From positions 1 through 64,000 of the forward strand of contig JALJCO010001415.1 of assembly GCA_023101725.1 (NCBI GenBank): a stretch of 64,000 bases of DNA. The letters are read 5' to 3'. Origin of the DNA: Atherinomorus stipes (lineage: Eukaryota > Chordata > Actinopteri > Atheriniformes > Atherinidae). Under the pieces are notes generated by a model. It ran no database searches, was not told the DNA's origin, and was given only the letters and a program-made list of their open reading frames with translations. The position numbers and the translations under genes were made by a program. The first letter of the stretch is position 1; every line of letters starts with the position of its first letter. Positions 50,438 to 61,667 of the stretch are shown piece by piece.

Positions 50438-50682
50438 GTTCACATTCACATTTTAGCTTTTCTCAGTCACATCTGACTGATTGAGTGAAGCTCCGCCCAC
50501 CCCAACATCCATCGCAGGATTGGACGAGGATGCCGTCAGTCACTCAGGTGATTCTCAGTCTCTGCCTCCTGAGGTGCAACTGGCTCATCCAGAGAACCGT
50601 GTGGAGCTCACAGTCACGCGCTGCAGGTTCAAGCTGAAAAACTAAACATGAGAACCTTTGTTGTCATGGCGATGACAGGAAG

Positions 50683-53170
50683 TTACTTCATCGGGGAGAA
50701 AGGACACGGAAACATGAGCTGGTTCCTCTGGAATTCAAGATGGGCAACACTGCCTCTGACTGAAACACACAAACACACACACCCCATCATTGATTACTGA
50801 TCACTGATCCCTCTCTGAATCTGAACTGATCTTTTGATGGAATTATAGCTGGAGATGTTTCCTAATGAGGGGGCGGAGCCTCACCTGCAGCAACCACTCT
50901 GGCATCAGTGTGAGCTTTGTGTCGGAGTTCAGCTCGTTCGTCAGCGCTCTGAAACCACCTGAGGGTGTGAACTGAAGAAGACAATGAAATATTCATCACT
51001 TTCATCATCATCATCACCACTATAATCTCTAACATAATCTTGATTGTCACCGTGGTCACCTTCATCATCATCATAATCTTTATAATCATCGTCATCTTCA
51101 TCATCTCATCTTAAAAGAAGATAGCTACAACGTTTTGTCGTTTCTCATGTCAGTAAGTCATGACTGATGACTGACAGTTTTTCTGAAATAACACATCTAC
51201 ACAACATCTAGAGGAATGGAGAATAAAAGTATTTTACTGAAAATTAAGCATACAAATAACTGTTTTCATCAATTTTGATGGGTCCAAATTATATGAATAC
51301 TGTATTTACATCTGATTACCATGCAAACGTCTACACTGATGGATTCTGGAGGTGGGAATAGCTCAGGAGTTCTGGTTGATTTCTTTGGGAAGAAACGGCA
51401 TCTTCTTTGCCTTACATTTCTCAAAATAAAATTAAAATTAACCCCTTTAAAAATTATTTTTAAACACCATTTTAAAATTTTTAGGTTTAGAACTCAGCAT
51501 GTTTAATATACTTTATTATTTTTTTACATCTGTTATAATCATCCTTTCAACCGGCATGCCCCAAACTTCAGCTCTCATAATGAGGATAAAAGATGATGAT
51601 GTTGTCAGGTGAGTAATGGTGGTTTGGCCCAAAAATCAGCATCCATGAAAGTCTGAGGACCAGAAATGTTCAGAGGATTTCTAGAAAATCAAACAGTTTA
51701 AAAACAAAGTTCCTCAAAGAAAAAAATGAAGGATTTCCATATTTCTCCTACAGTCAGAATATCATTAAACCAGTCTGGAGGAAGAGGAAGAAAGACTAAA
51801 GACCAAAGACTTAAGAAATATGGATGTAGTATCTAGTTACGTCTGAATTGGGGAAAGTGAAGCCAGGTGGGCTTTCCCACCGTCGCCATCTTGCCGTGTC
51901 ATGTGTGTCGTAACTTCCAGAAAATACTGAAATGGGCAAAGAGCGGCCTCAGGCCAAATGATTGACAGCCAACGTACTCTGGGCTATAAGCAAACAGAGC
52001 TAACTCGAAACTAACGGGAGCTAACGAAGATTAGCCTCCTAAGCTAATCTTAAAGGTAAGACACGCTTAGACTTGCTATTAGCTAACTAAAAACCACCGT
52101 TGTGCTACTCTGCTTAAGACTGAGACCCTACTGAGAGTAAACAAGGAGCCAACTGTCAGCCACTGGCCAGCAGGCCAGCATCCAGTCTGCCACATATCAA
52201 AAGGACCCACCCCTAATTATGTGTAATTTCAAGGTTAAAGAACATCTAAACAGATGAGTTAAAAAAAAATCACCACCTGCACAGCTGACATGAAGGTAAA
52301 CTTCACCTATTAAACCTAAAATAATTTTTTGAACCAGGCTGTAAACATGTTTATTTCTGCTGTGAAGTTTGCCTTTTTAAAGGTAGAGTCCAAAAATAAA
52401 CGTTAGACTTGTGCAAGTGAAATCTGTCTCTTACTGTGCCTTTGGGCCTTTGATTGCATGCAGTGATGAGTTTGAATGCAACTCCCTCTCCCCCTGCCTG
52501 TAATTTGTTCTTTCGCTTTTTTATGGTCTGGTCGGGACGTTTCTGGGTGGAGATTTCTATTTATATCGGCAGCCAATGACAGAGCTAAGGGCATGACGCT
52601 GTGTGGAAATAAGCTCATGATTGGAGCAGACGCCAGACAGTTGAACTCTCGAAGGAAAAAAAAAAAAAACAAACGGCGGATGCACCGAAGAAAAGGTAAG
52701 AGCTTTAGATAGTGCACGTTGGAAAACCAGAGTTAATATTGTTTTGGCTTTTACCCGCTTCTGAGCTCTGAAGGAGTTGTTGAAGCTGAATAGGCTGAAA
52801 AACGAGGCGGCCATTAGCCTGAGAGGGAGTAGCCTGGTACACCAGCCTGACCAACGCCATGTATGAGATACACGGCAAGTCTGTCTGGGCTCCCTCCATT
52901 GGGAAATGATTTCCACTCCGGTAAAAAATTGACCGGACCAATCACAGCGCAGCAGTAGAATTATTAAATGGAACGTAAAACTCCTCCGACGTCTCCACCG
53001 CTGTTTCTGCTCTGTTTTGGTGCTTAACTAACAGCTTCCGGGTCATAGTCACATGACGTGCGACACAAACGCTTTCTCATATTAGTAGTTCAGCAATAAA
53101 CAATGCTGACATGTAACAGAGTATTTATGATAATAAAACCAAACATTCTATGTTAATATACACAAGAAAA

Positions 53171-53251
<81 letters not shown>

Positions 53252-56200
53252 AAAATTAAATAGAGAGGGGAAAACAACGTGTAAACGCTGACTTCCGGCG
53301 TCGCCATAGCAACAGAGTGCCGAGCTACGCCAGCTACAGTCACCTCTGATTGGTTCTCTCCGGTTCACTTTCCTCCTGTTAGTCCCGCCTCTCGTCTCGC
53401 ATTGGACATCAGTCTCCAACGGAGGGAATCCAGACTGACCTGCCGTGTATCTCATACATGGCGTTAGTCAGGCTGGTGTACCAGGCTAGAGAGGGAGGGG
53501 CACTCAGTTTGAATACTGTTGTTTGCGAACAGAATCAGTGGGGGGACCTCGGACTCTACCTTTAACATGGGAAACTATGGAGATTTGCTCTGTGTTGGAG
53601 CCCATAGCAGATCAAGAAAGAATTACAATTATCAAACTAAACCTCCGGGCTTTACTTTCCAGTGGAGTTTGCCCCTTGCTAAAGATCCATTGATGCTACT
53701 GGCTAAATACAGATATGCATCTGTACAGAGCTTCCCATCTGTCTACCGTCCTTCATGTGCATAATTTCTATTTAATTACTGCCCATCTACCAACCTGCCT
53801 CTTTTTATGTCTCTATCTGAGAATGTACATTGTCATGGTCTCCTTCATTGCTGTTGAAACTGATGTCAGAACTTGCAGGTGAACTCTGCACTGCTCTCTA
53901 GCGGATGATTGTCTAATAACCATGACAACATTAATGATGCCTGGAAGAAGCCAGTGACATTTGACATCCTTTACCATAGAACTGCCCGTTTATGCATGTA
54001 AAGGGAGGCAAAAATTTGCCTTTGATTTAACTTTTATTTGACCAGGAAAAGGTCCCATTAAGATTAAAAAAAAAAAAAAAAAATAGAATGGAAGACTTGC
54101 CTGTTAAGCTTGCACCTCTGGTTTTGCCATCTCTGAAATTGCTAAAAAAAAAAAATCAAAAAAAAAAAAATCTATTTTTCTTGGGAGTCCTGGCAATGCC
54201 CTGGGGGTGCATCTCCGCTGGAAATGTTTCATCAGCTTTAAACAAACGTTTGTCTACTTTCAAGGATCATGGGTTTTGTTTTGAGTGGTGTGAATGCGCA
54301 GTCGGACTCTGGTGTGAACCAAAGAAGCAAATTCTGTATGCTTAAAAACCGGGATCTCGGTGCACTTGCAGTGTGAAACGGACCATCCAGTGAACCACAG
54401 GAAGGAAGTGACATAGAGCAACATGGTTGATAAAAGGTAAATGGACTGTACTTATACAGCTCTTTTCCAGTCATACTAACCGCTTTACACTACATATCAC
54501 ATTCACCCAGTCGCACACACAATCACACACATTCATGTCCCGATGAGCACATCGGGAGGCAACTTTGGGTTCAGTGTCTTGCCCAAGGACACTTCGGCAT
54601 GTAGTCTGGGGAAGCCTGGAATCGATCCCTCAACCCTCCGGTTGAAAGACGACTGCTCTTCCACCTGAGCTACAGCCGCTACAGCCAAGCTACTTCACCT
54701 CCTCTCGTGCTGCTCATACTGGATAGATTCTGGGGAAAAACCTTATTAGCTTTGAACATCAATATCTTCAGACTGAATAAACTTGGTGTCGCTCCATAGT
54801 TGTGGTGAATGAGGTGGTTACAGTGAAAGGATATCCACTTTTGGTCCTAGCCAATGAGTAAGCTAGATTTTTTTGTTCCTCTTAGTCAATGGTCATTTCA
54901 CGAATATCACCCCAACAACGAGTGCCCATAACTGTGTGGCGTTGTCCAGGCGGTGTGGTCTGCTTAAAGGAGCTAGGGGCAGGAATTGTTAAAGAATACA
55001 CATACAGGCTGAGACCTTACAGAGAGCAAACAAGGAGCTAACTAGCAGCCACCGGCCAGCAGGCCAGCATCCGGTCTGCCGCCTGTCAATCAAAAGGACA
55101 CTTAGGCCCAATCCCTAACCCGCCCCTAAGCACTACCCCTCCGTTTGCGCGTTCCCGCGGAGGCTCCGCCATATTAAGGGCCGTCCCAAACCGCGTAGGG
55201 TGGAGGGAGAGTGGACTGTTCAGCCCTTAATCAGCGAGTCTGCATCAGTGGGGACTCGCCAGAATTTTGCAGCAGGTGCAACGGCTAAATGGAGGAGGAA
55301 ACAGTCATGTTCCACACATGAGTTCCGCATGTGTCATGCATGTTTGTCAATACTGACAAAAAAACATGAATGAAGTTATTTTATGGGGTAAAAAAAAAAC
55401 GATGACAGGTGCACAGGTATCCTTCAAACCACTGGCGCTCATGGAAGGGAATGTTTGAGCAGGAAAAGAGGATTATAAACCTCCTATTGGCATAATGATG
55501 ATAATAATAATAATGACAATGATAAATGATAATTTGTAGTAATAATAATAATTTTATCATTTATTTAATTGTTTAGGATCATGATTATTATTATTTATTT
55601 AAAATAAAACATTATTCTTCACATATGAGTGTAATAGTTCCACAGTATTTCCACACAGATTTATTTGACAGGGGGGTGTTTGTGTTGCCAGGCAATGACT
55701 GCTTTCCTTTTCCAGTCGGGGAAAGAGGGCGTCTCGTTCTCATTAACACCCTCCACCTGCAATCAAGGCGCCCTCTACAGCTGCTAGTGTGACGTCATTG
55801 GGAGTGACACTCGATAGTTAAGGGGTAGTGTGTAGGGGGCGGATTGGGATTGGGCCTTAAAGTGGAAATGCAACAGTCAACTAACCAAACTTTACTTAAT
55901 AGACTGAGTCCTGGTCTTATCAATAATTATATACCAAACATAAAAAATATAAGCATATAAAAGAAAAACGTAGCAAATTTTGATGTTTTTAGGACAAGAG
56001 CGCCGCCATCTTGCAGTACTCTAAGATCTGACGTCACCGAGTTGGTTTGCGCTCGGACTCCACATTAAATCAACAGGAATGACCAGCTACGCTGCACTAT
56101 GATTAAAGGCAGGGTGGATGATGTTTTCCAGGAGCATTTTTTACTATATTGCATAAAGTATTCTTCACTCCCCAATTGCAGCCAATTAATTAAATGTTCT

Positions 56201-59200
56201 GACACAGAAATTAAAAAAAAAAAAAAAAAAAAAATCACCTGTGGAACGTACAGCACTGGAAAAACTCCATCCAATGAAATTCATTTCATTGGATGGATTG
56301 GATCCAATGAAATTCATTTCATTGGATGGAGTTTTGAACGGCCCGTGCTGATTGAATAAATGATTTTTATGTCCATCAAACTGGACTGCTCTCTGTCGCA
56401 CACCAACCGTCCTCACGCGCGTGCGCGCGCTTGTAACTCGCCGTGAGCATCTCAGTGCAGACGAACCGAGACCAACATGGCTGCTCGCTGCTCTCATCTA
56501 TGCCGCTGTTTGCTCTTGAAAAGAAAAAACTGATGTGGATCAAGTCATGGAGGTGTTGGCGTTTGCATTGAGGATGTTTTACGCCGCAGAGAAGTTGGAG
56601 GTGAGATAATTATCACTTTTAGGAACCTGGCCCCTCTGCTGTTTACTTGGAAGCTAACAAGCTAGCAACTCGGCCGATAAGAGCGCACGCCACGCCTCCT
56701 GTGCCCTGGAGGCGTGGTTTCAGGGGGTGTATATTTTTTCAAATGTAGCTTGTTTGAACTGTTTTTCAAAGGTCCCCTACCCTGCCTTTAACAAGCTGGA
56801 ACACATTTTAAAAGAGTAATATGATGGAAAGCAAAGCTGGGAGGCCAGTCCAGCATCCAGATCCTGTTGCAGATGCTTTCCAGCCATTACACCGTGTGAC
56901 TGAGGAGGGAAGCCGGTGTTGGTGTCAGGTGGGGCGGCTTGGCAGCACCTGTAGGAGTGGCTGCGGTTTCGGCGATGATGGAGGCTGTCTGCTGTCAGGA
57001 GGTCCACATGGACCTGATCATGTGTGGAGGATTTTGTGTAACAATTTGGATTACACGTATGGATTATTGTACCGGGAGGTGGACGTTTTGGAGGCGGTGC
57101 TGTCCCTGAAGGAGATCCGAGTGGAGACACCGGCACGTCTGGTAACCAGCAGGTCGGCTAACTAAGCCAACGGTAGGCTAACTAAGCTAACGGTAGTAAC
57201 CGGTGGTTTAATTTAAAATAAACTAATGCTATAGCGAGACAGGGATACGATGGGAAAGATGCAAAGCTCCAGGCTGCAGAATGATGGGAAGCGGGCGGTG
57301 TTTGGTAGAACCGGACCCCGCCGTGGAGAACTGGGAGTCCCGTTAGAAAGTTTTTATGACGGTTATTTCAAATCAACCTGCTGCAGAGCTCTTCTGCTCA
57401 TCATCAGGCTGTGGGGAGGATTCATGAGTGTTGCTGTTTGACGTGTGTTTAATAAGCGGCTCAGAGAGGATCAGAGGCGGAGAGCTACGTACTGATGTCA
57501 CAGACTGATGCTGCAGACCCGCCGGTGAGTGGAGCTCAGCATGTAGACGGGGATATTAAAACACTCAGAGCAGCTTCAGGCCTTCGTCTGTGAACCTCTG
57601 GCTTACCAGACTCCAAGTCTCCCTGATCATTTTCCTAATTTTCTCTAGAAAATTCTCAACTCATGATCTCAAGTCGCCAGCAGCAGCAGGACCGGTTTCT
57701 GGTTCGTCTCCAGCCTAAACTTTGGAAAACTTGCTTTTAGACCAGGAGGATACAGCAGTGGTTCCCCTTTTGTCTGTTCTTCTCCTTTGGATCACCAGTC
57801 TCCGTCATTCAGCTGTTATCTTTATAAAGGTTAGAGGGCACTAACGGGGGGCATCTGGGGACTGGAAATAAAAAAGAAAGATGGAGAAAAACGACTTTGG
57901 TGAAAAAGGTAAATAATCGGGTGGGGCAGGGGGAGGAAAAAAAAAATGAGTATAGACTCAAAGGATAAAAAACAGGGGGAAGAAAGGAGGGAAAGGGGGG
58001 GGGGAGAAAAAAAAAAAAGGGGAAAAACGGAAAATCGAATTTGCTTTGGGAGGCAAAATAACTATATATAATAATATATATAATTCAAGGTCCGTCTCTC
58101 CTTTAAAAAAAGGAGGGAAAATAGAAAAAAGTATAAACTATAACTAAATAAAACGGGGGGGGAGAGAAAGGGGAGGGGAAGGAAGAGGGGGCGAACAAGG
58201 GAAGAAGCACCCAAAAAACTTTTCTTATCCCTTCCGGAAGTCGGTGATTTAGGAAAGTTTAATGGTTTTCGTAATCTCGACCGGGCTTCGGTACCCGACT
58301 CCAAATGAACCCAATGGCTAAAGACATTGTGGACCGGACCAGAGGACTCTCATTCAGGACCGCAGCACTAACCAACCCGGTGACGTCAGAGCTTAGAGAA
58401 CTGCAAGATGGCGGCGCTCTTGTCCTAAAAACATAAAACGTCACTACGTTTTTCTTATAGGTCTCTTATTTTCACGTTTGGTATATAATTACTGATAAAA
58501 CCAGGACTCAATCTAGTAAATAAAATTATGTTGGTTGACCGTTTCATTTCCACTTTAATTATGTGTAATTTCAAGATTAAATAACATCTAAATGGATGAG
58601 TTATAACCCCCCCGTTGACATGAAGGTAAATTTGATCTATTAAACCTAAGATGATTTTGTGAACCAGGCTGTGAACATGTTTGTTTCTTCTGTGAAGTTG
58701 GGGGGGGGGTCTGCTTCCAGTCCTGACCAGAAACAAGCATGACCCCATACTGCTGGACACCTGAAGATGTGTTTGCAGGGAGAATGGGACAAAGTAACAC
58801 CAAGAAGTCTTCCTCACCAGGTGTTCTCAATGTTGGAGCGTCCTGGAAAAGTTGAGGGAAATAATGGGAACGTAACAGAGTTGGAAACGCTTTCATCTAC
58901 CAAATTTTTTTTCCGTAATGTTTTGGTCTGAGAGGGAAAAATGGAGGAAGATGAACAGATAAATGATCACTTAATTTACAGACTCAACTTTTAGTTATGT
59001 TGGACATTGAACGCATCCTGAACCTCATGGTGACCTCACTGATCGCATGTCACTGCTTGGTGTGTGATGTCACACGGCTTCTCACCTCGGTTCAGCTGAC
59101 CAAACTCGCTGTGAAATGCTCCCAGCAGCTTTCCGTACCCTGGTGCATCATGGGAGGTGATGGCGGCCTGGAAGTCTTTACCCCAAACTGCCGGACCACC

Positions 59201-59758
59201 GGGACGCATCTGGTATGAGACCAGCTCAAACACACCTGAAAGACAGTCGGCTGCGGTCAGACCCCACAGTTGCTTAGCTGCGCCTCACTGTCGGGGGGGC
59301 GGGGCTTACCGCCATCCTGCGGTGGTCTCAGCAGGCGGCTCCAGGGAACCAGGTACGTCACCTCGTTGTCCTGCGACGTCAGCATCGGGATGGCCTTAGA
59401 GATGTACTCTGAGATCCAGGAGGGGTCCTGAGACAGAGCTGCCCGGATGGCTGCCCGCTGGGAATAACTGTCTGTGAGGGAGGAGGGAGACGAGGTCACA
59501 AACTCATCCCTTGAGGACGAGGAGAGATTCTGACAGAAGAGGGTCCTCACCGTACTTCCATATATGGAAAACTTTGTTCAGGCCTCCATACTCAACGCTC
59601 CAGTAGCCAACCAGCTCAGAGTGCGCCGTGCGCAGGTGGATCTTCTCATTGGTCAGTTTGAGGAAGGCGGCGTTCTGGTCCGGGCGGATGCAGTAGGTCC
59701 GGAACTCGTAGAAGGTTTTGTGTTCCTGCTGAGGCCCGGTGGAGAAGCACACACGAGG
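50683..59758 (-). CDS. nipsnap3a: NipSnap homolog 3 (5 exons found, first exon missing)
   Basis: NIPSNAP proteins are small, mostly mitochondrial proteins with two NIPSNAP (dimeric alpha-beta barrel) repeats; the biochemical role of member 3 is poorly known. Minus-strand exons: 59551-59758, 59310-59471, 59086-59235, 50885-50971, 50683-50759; 684 nt, 227 residues plus TAA, with consistent phases. Key blocks: FYEFRTYCIRPDQ, HLRTAHSELVGYWSVEYGG, VFHIWKY, EVTYLVPWSRLLRPP, LVSYQMRPGGPAVWG, HSEFGQLNR, RVVAA and the end FSPMK. These match NIPSNAP3A/3B, not NIPSNAP1/2. The human protein is about 247 aa, so only the leader exon is lacking; it should lie to the right of 59760. The 8114-bp intron 50972-59085 is filled with nested transposons. 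The convergent position near abca1 mirrors human 9q31. Confidence 0.93.
52830..53488. mobile_element. Long-TIR element with 9-bp target duplication, nested in MITE copy B
   Basis: The left end TAGCCTGGTACACCAGCC and about 73 bp in total are inverted at the right end with a handful of mismatches. GAGAGGGAG occurs on both sides (52821-52829, 53489-53497). MITE copy A shows the same site with a single GAGAGGGAG, which proves the insertion. Long TIRs plus 9-bp duplication fit a Mutator-like non-autonomous element (inference). It contains an uninterrupted run of 78 A. Confidence 0.85.
53173..53250. repeat. Homopolymer A78
   Basis: Seventy-eight consecutive A residues lie within the nested long-TIR element. 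Confidence 0.95.
54226..54965. repeat. Family F repeat, copy 2 (split by a SINE)
   Basis: It shares ordered blocks with 11870-12670, such as GTGAACCAAAGAAG, CACTTGCAGTGTGAAA, AGTGAACCACAG and GGAAGTGA. The SINE at 54437-54690 interrupts it. The boundaries are approximate. Confidence 0.45.
54437..54690 (-). mobile_element. tRNA-derived SINE (minus strand)
   Basis: On the minus strand, GCGGCTGTAGCTCAGGTGGA (A box) and GAGGGATCGATTCC (B box) form a tRNA-like head. The core CCTTGGGCAAGACACTG follows, and the tail ends near AGTACAGTCCATTTACC. The core is shared with the SINE at 25477-25824 although the heads differ. Confidence 0.8.
54997..55101. repeat. Family R repeat, copy 2, left part
   Basis: CTGAGACCTTACAGAGAGCAAACAAGGAGCTAACTAGCAGCC..GTCTGCCGCCTGTCAATC matches family R. 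The copy is interrupted at TTA/TTAA and continues at 58555-58708 with TTAATTATGTGTAATTTCAAG. Confidence 0.75.
55105..55856. mobile_element. Harbinger-like MITE (TTA-flanked)
   Basis: GGCCCAATCCC at the left and GGGATTGGGCC at the right are perfectly inverted, with weaker pairing continuing to CACTACCCCT. TTA flanks both sides (55102-55104, 55857-55859). A 3-bp TTA duplication with GG-starting TIRs fits PIF/Harbinger (inference). It is 752 bp and non-coding. Confidence 0.75.
56107..56787. mobile_element. TTAA-flanked MITE nested in the 2.7-kb element
   Basis: It starts AGGCAGGGTGG, ends CTACCCTGCCT, and has TTAA at 56103-56106 and 56788-56791. It is 681 bp. It includes a double palindrome at 56261-56335 and a T/A-rich stretch. 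No protein is evident. Confidence 0.8.
56261..56335. repeat. Nested palindrome
   Basis: Twenty-bp outer arms (AAAACTCCATCCAATGAAAT and its exact inverse at 56316-56335) enclose two near-palindromic CCAATGAAA..TTTCATTGG units around TTGGATCCAA. Confidence 0.95.
57880..58220. repeat. Purine-rich low-complexity tract
   Basis: Runs of G and A on the plus strand (GGGGGGGGGAG, GGAGGGGAAGG) with short A tracts. Non-coding, inside the 2.7-kb element. Confidence 0.8.
58555..58708. repeat. Family R repeat, copy 2, right part
   Basis: TTATGTGTAATTTCAAG, AATAACATCTAAA, TTGACATGAAGGTAAA and GAACCAGGCTGTGAACATG continue the copy that starts at 54997. Confidence 0.75.
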
Positions 59759-59799
59759 CTGAAGAGACATGAGAGAGAAAGGAGGTCTCACTCTGACAG

Positions 59800-61660
59800 A
59801 AAAACTTAAGAGCAGCTGCTCAGAATACAGTCATCCAATGGAACCAGAAAGAGCTGGGTCCATGTTTGAAAGGAGGTCTTCCGCTAAAACTGTTTAAGAC
59901 ACAAACAAACAGAACCAGATAAATTATTATCTAATGGTAAAGATAGTGAGCGGTCTTTTCTTTTCATAATTTAAACATTTATGACATAATTTCTGTATCA
60001 GTATGTCATCAGACAGCGCTGTTGTGCAGGACTGTCCAGCTGATATGCAACTTGAAACGCTGCATGGATGAGATGTCACAGCAAGATTTATACCTTTAAA
60101 GTTAATTTCACAAATGGGATATTTCTTTATAACATTAGCAACAGAAAATTTTAGAAAGACAAGTAAAGTCCTTATACATGTGTGACATCATTGCTCCATA
60201 AATGTATGATGAGATCTACTGTTTCCAGAGAAGCTCGTTAGAGCAAACTATCAAATTTGATACGTTTTAGATGAAGTTTATTTTTTTTTTTAAATCCATG
60301 AAACTCATTGGGTGGGCTAAAACCGGCATCCAGTCTGCCGGCTGTCAATCAAAATGACACGCCCTAATTATGTGTAAATTCAAGATTAAATGACATCTAT
60401 ACGGGTGAGTTATAAAAAAATTCTCCTCCTCACAGCTGACATGAAGGTAACCCCCCTCCGGCAGAAACATAGCCTATTCATTTTGCAACTTGAGCCAGAG
60501 TAATAAAGACACACTCGGTGGAGATCCTGGCTTCTACCGTAGGTAAATGTTCAGCTTCTTCAGTAATTTATCATCTCACACAAATACAAAATAATAAAGC
60601 TCACGTCACGTGTCTACTTAAAACTGAAGAGTAACCGCTCCCATTTTAGATCCTGTGCTTTTTATTTATCCATCTAACTAATCATTATAATAAAGCTATC
60701 ACGTACCTACATTTCTGCTCTTTATCATTTTTTCAGTATTCCGTTCACAGTTAACTCTGCCTGTTTCTCTGAGCTAGTTGCCTTGAAAGATTTTATTCGG
60801 CATTTAATCTGATCTGAGTTTGTCATCATAAGTTAACCCCGAGTTTCTTTTTAGAGTCAGTTAGTTGAACCTCCTTTCTGGTATGAGCCCCAGGATCAAA
60901 GCTAAGAGAGATGAGAACAAACTGAGAGAGAACAAAGATGAAGGTGGAAATGATGACATCTCTGGTTAATGGCCGTGTCATCATAACTTTTTAAATTGGT
61001 TTTATGCCATTCTCACGTTGCAGGAGACACAAGATTGACCACAAGGCCCAGTGTGTTTATCATTTTTAATAAATCTTCATTTAAAGGCAAATGCCACCTC
61101 TGGGTGAAATTGAGCCTCCCCCCGCAGTCCCCTGAGTTGGACATGCTTTTAACCCTGGAATAACAAATCTCAAGTCTTTACTGATACTGTATAACCGAGG
61201 TCATGTGAATGTTTTTGAAGAATCAAGATTTTCTTGTCAATGAGAATAAGCATTAGTCAGAGGCTGAAGAAGATCAGGAAAGCTAAAGTTGAAACAAATT
61301 CAAATCAATTAGCACACACATACTTGAAGACAATACAAGAGTTTGCAATATCCATAGAATATACAGTACTATAAAGCACTGTACATTAGATTGGTAGACG
61401 CAGGGGCCTCTAAATGGCTGATATCCCCACTGGCTCCAACCTGAACCAGTTTTAAATATTCTCACAGAAAATATTATTATCCGAAACATAAGCTACCACA
61501 TAACCAGGCCACCAGCTCCTTCTCTGCAGCTTGCCTCCCGTTTGTGTCCGTCTCCAAGTTGCCGGTAGGGGGATAAGCAGCAGGAAAGCGGTGGGGTGCG
61601 CTCTGACTCGAGGAGAAAGATGCAACAGCCAGGGGCGGAGCTAGACATTGTCATCATCAG
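59800..61660. other. Upstream of nipsnap3; only a family R fragment seen
   Basis: 60320-60480 (GGCATCCAGTCTGCCGGCTG, TTATGTGTAAATTC, GCTGACATGAAGGTAAC) is a partial family R copy. The missing nipsnap3 leader exon should be in this region or further right, but no minus-strand ATG exon with a convincing donor could be chosen. Confidence 0.5.
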
Positions 61661-61667
61661 GGGCCTA

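Larger units (their letters stand above)
52381..53561. mobile_element. TTAA-flanked MITE, copy B (carries a nested element)
   Basis: It starts AGGTAGAGTCC and ends GGACTCTACCT, with TTAA at 52377-52380 and 53562-53565. It is inverted relative to copy A at 11213-11740. Without the 659-bp nested element and its duplicated 9 bp it is about 513 bp. The related sequence at 63961-63980 shows the unoccupied site (a single TTAA between TTT and CATGGGA). Confidence 0.88.
51815..53590. repeat. Family R repeat, copy 1 (split by TTAA MITE)
   Basis: GTGAAGCCAGGTGGGC, CGCCATCTTGCCGTGTCA, AAATGATTGACAGC, TTATGTGTAATTT, CATGAAGGTAAACTT and GAACCAGGCTGTAAAC occur in the same order at 63383-64000. Copy 1 is broken at TTAA (52377-52380) by the MITE 52381-53561 and resumes at 53566 with CATGGGA..CTATGG.GATTTGCTC. 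Shorter copies flank 55105-58554 and lie at 60320-60480. The class is unknown; no protein is encoded. Confidence 0.8.
55861..58554. mobile_element. 2.7-kb TTAA-flanked element with ~200-bp inverted repeats
   Basis: AGTGGAAATG at the left and CATTTCCACT at the right begin inverted repeats of about 200 bp (55861-56065 against 58365-58554, for example GACAAGAGCGCCGCCATCTT inverted as AAGATGGCGGCGCTCTTGTC, and TGACGTCACCG as CGGTGACGTCA). TTAA lies at 55857-55860 and 58555-58558, inside a family R copy. No transposase is recognisable in the interior. It contains another TTAA element (56107-56787), plus-strand and minus-strand frames at 56777-57165 that I do not recognise, and a purine-rich low-complexity stretch. 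Confidence 0.82.

Noticed and set aside
54610..54690. Functional tRNA gene on the minus strand
   Set aside because: Same reasoning: it is the head of a SINE with core and tail attached.
56777..57165. Overlapping 114-119-codon frames on both strands inside the 2.7-kb element
   Set aside because: No recognisable domain, and both strands are equally open; kept only as a remark in the element entry.
58259..58444. Minus-strand frame with LVRSTMSLAIGFIWSRVPKPG
   Set aside because: It overlaps the right inverted repeat of the 2.7-kb element and I see no family match; treated as non-coding.
61283..61489. Missing nipsnap3 leader exon (minus-strand ATG with MFRIIIFSVRIF)
   Set aside because: It has an arginine-containing hydrophobic start, but the donor is weak and there is no supporting similarity; not called.
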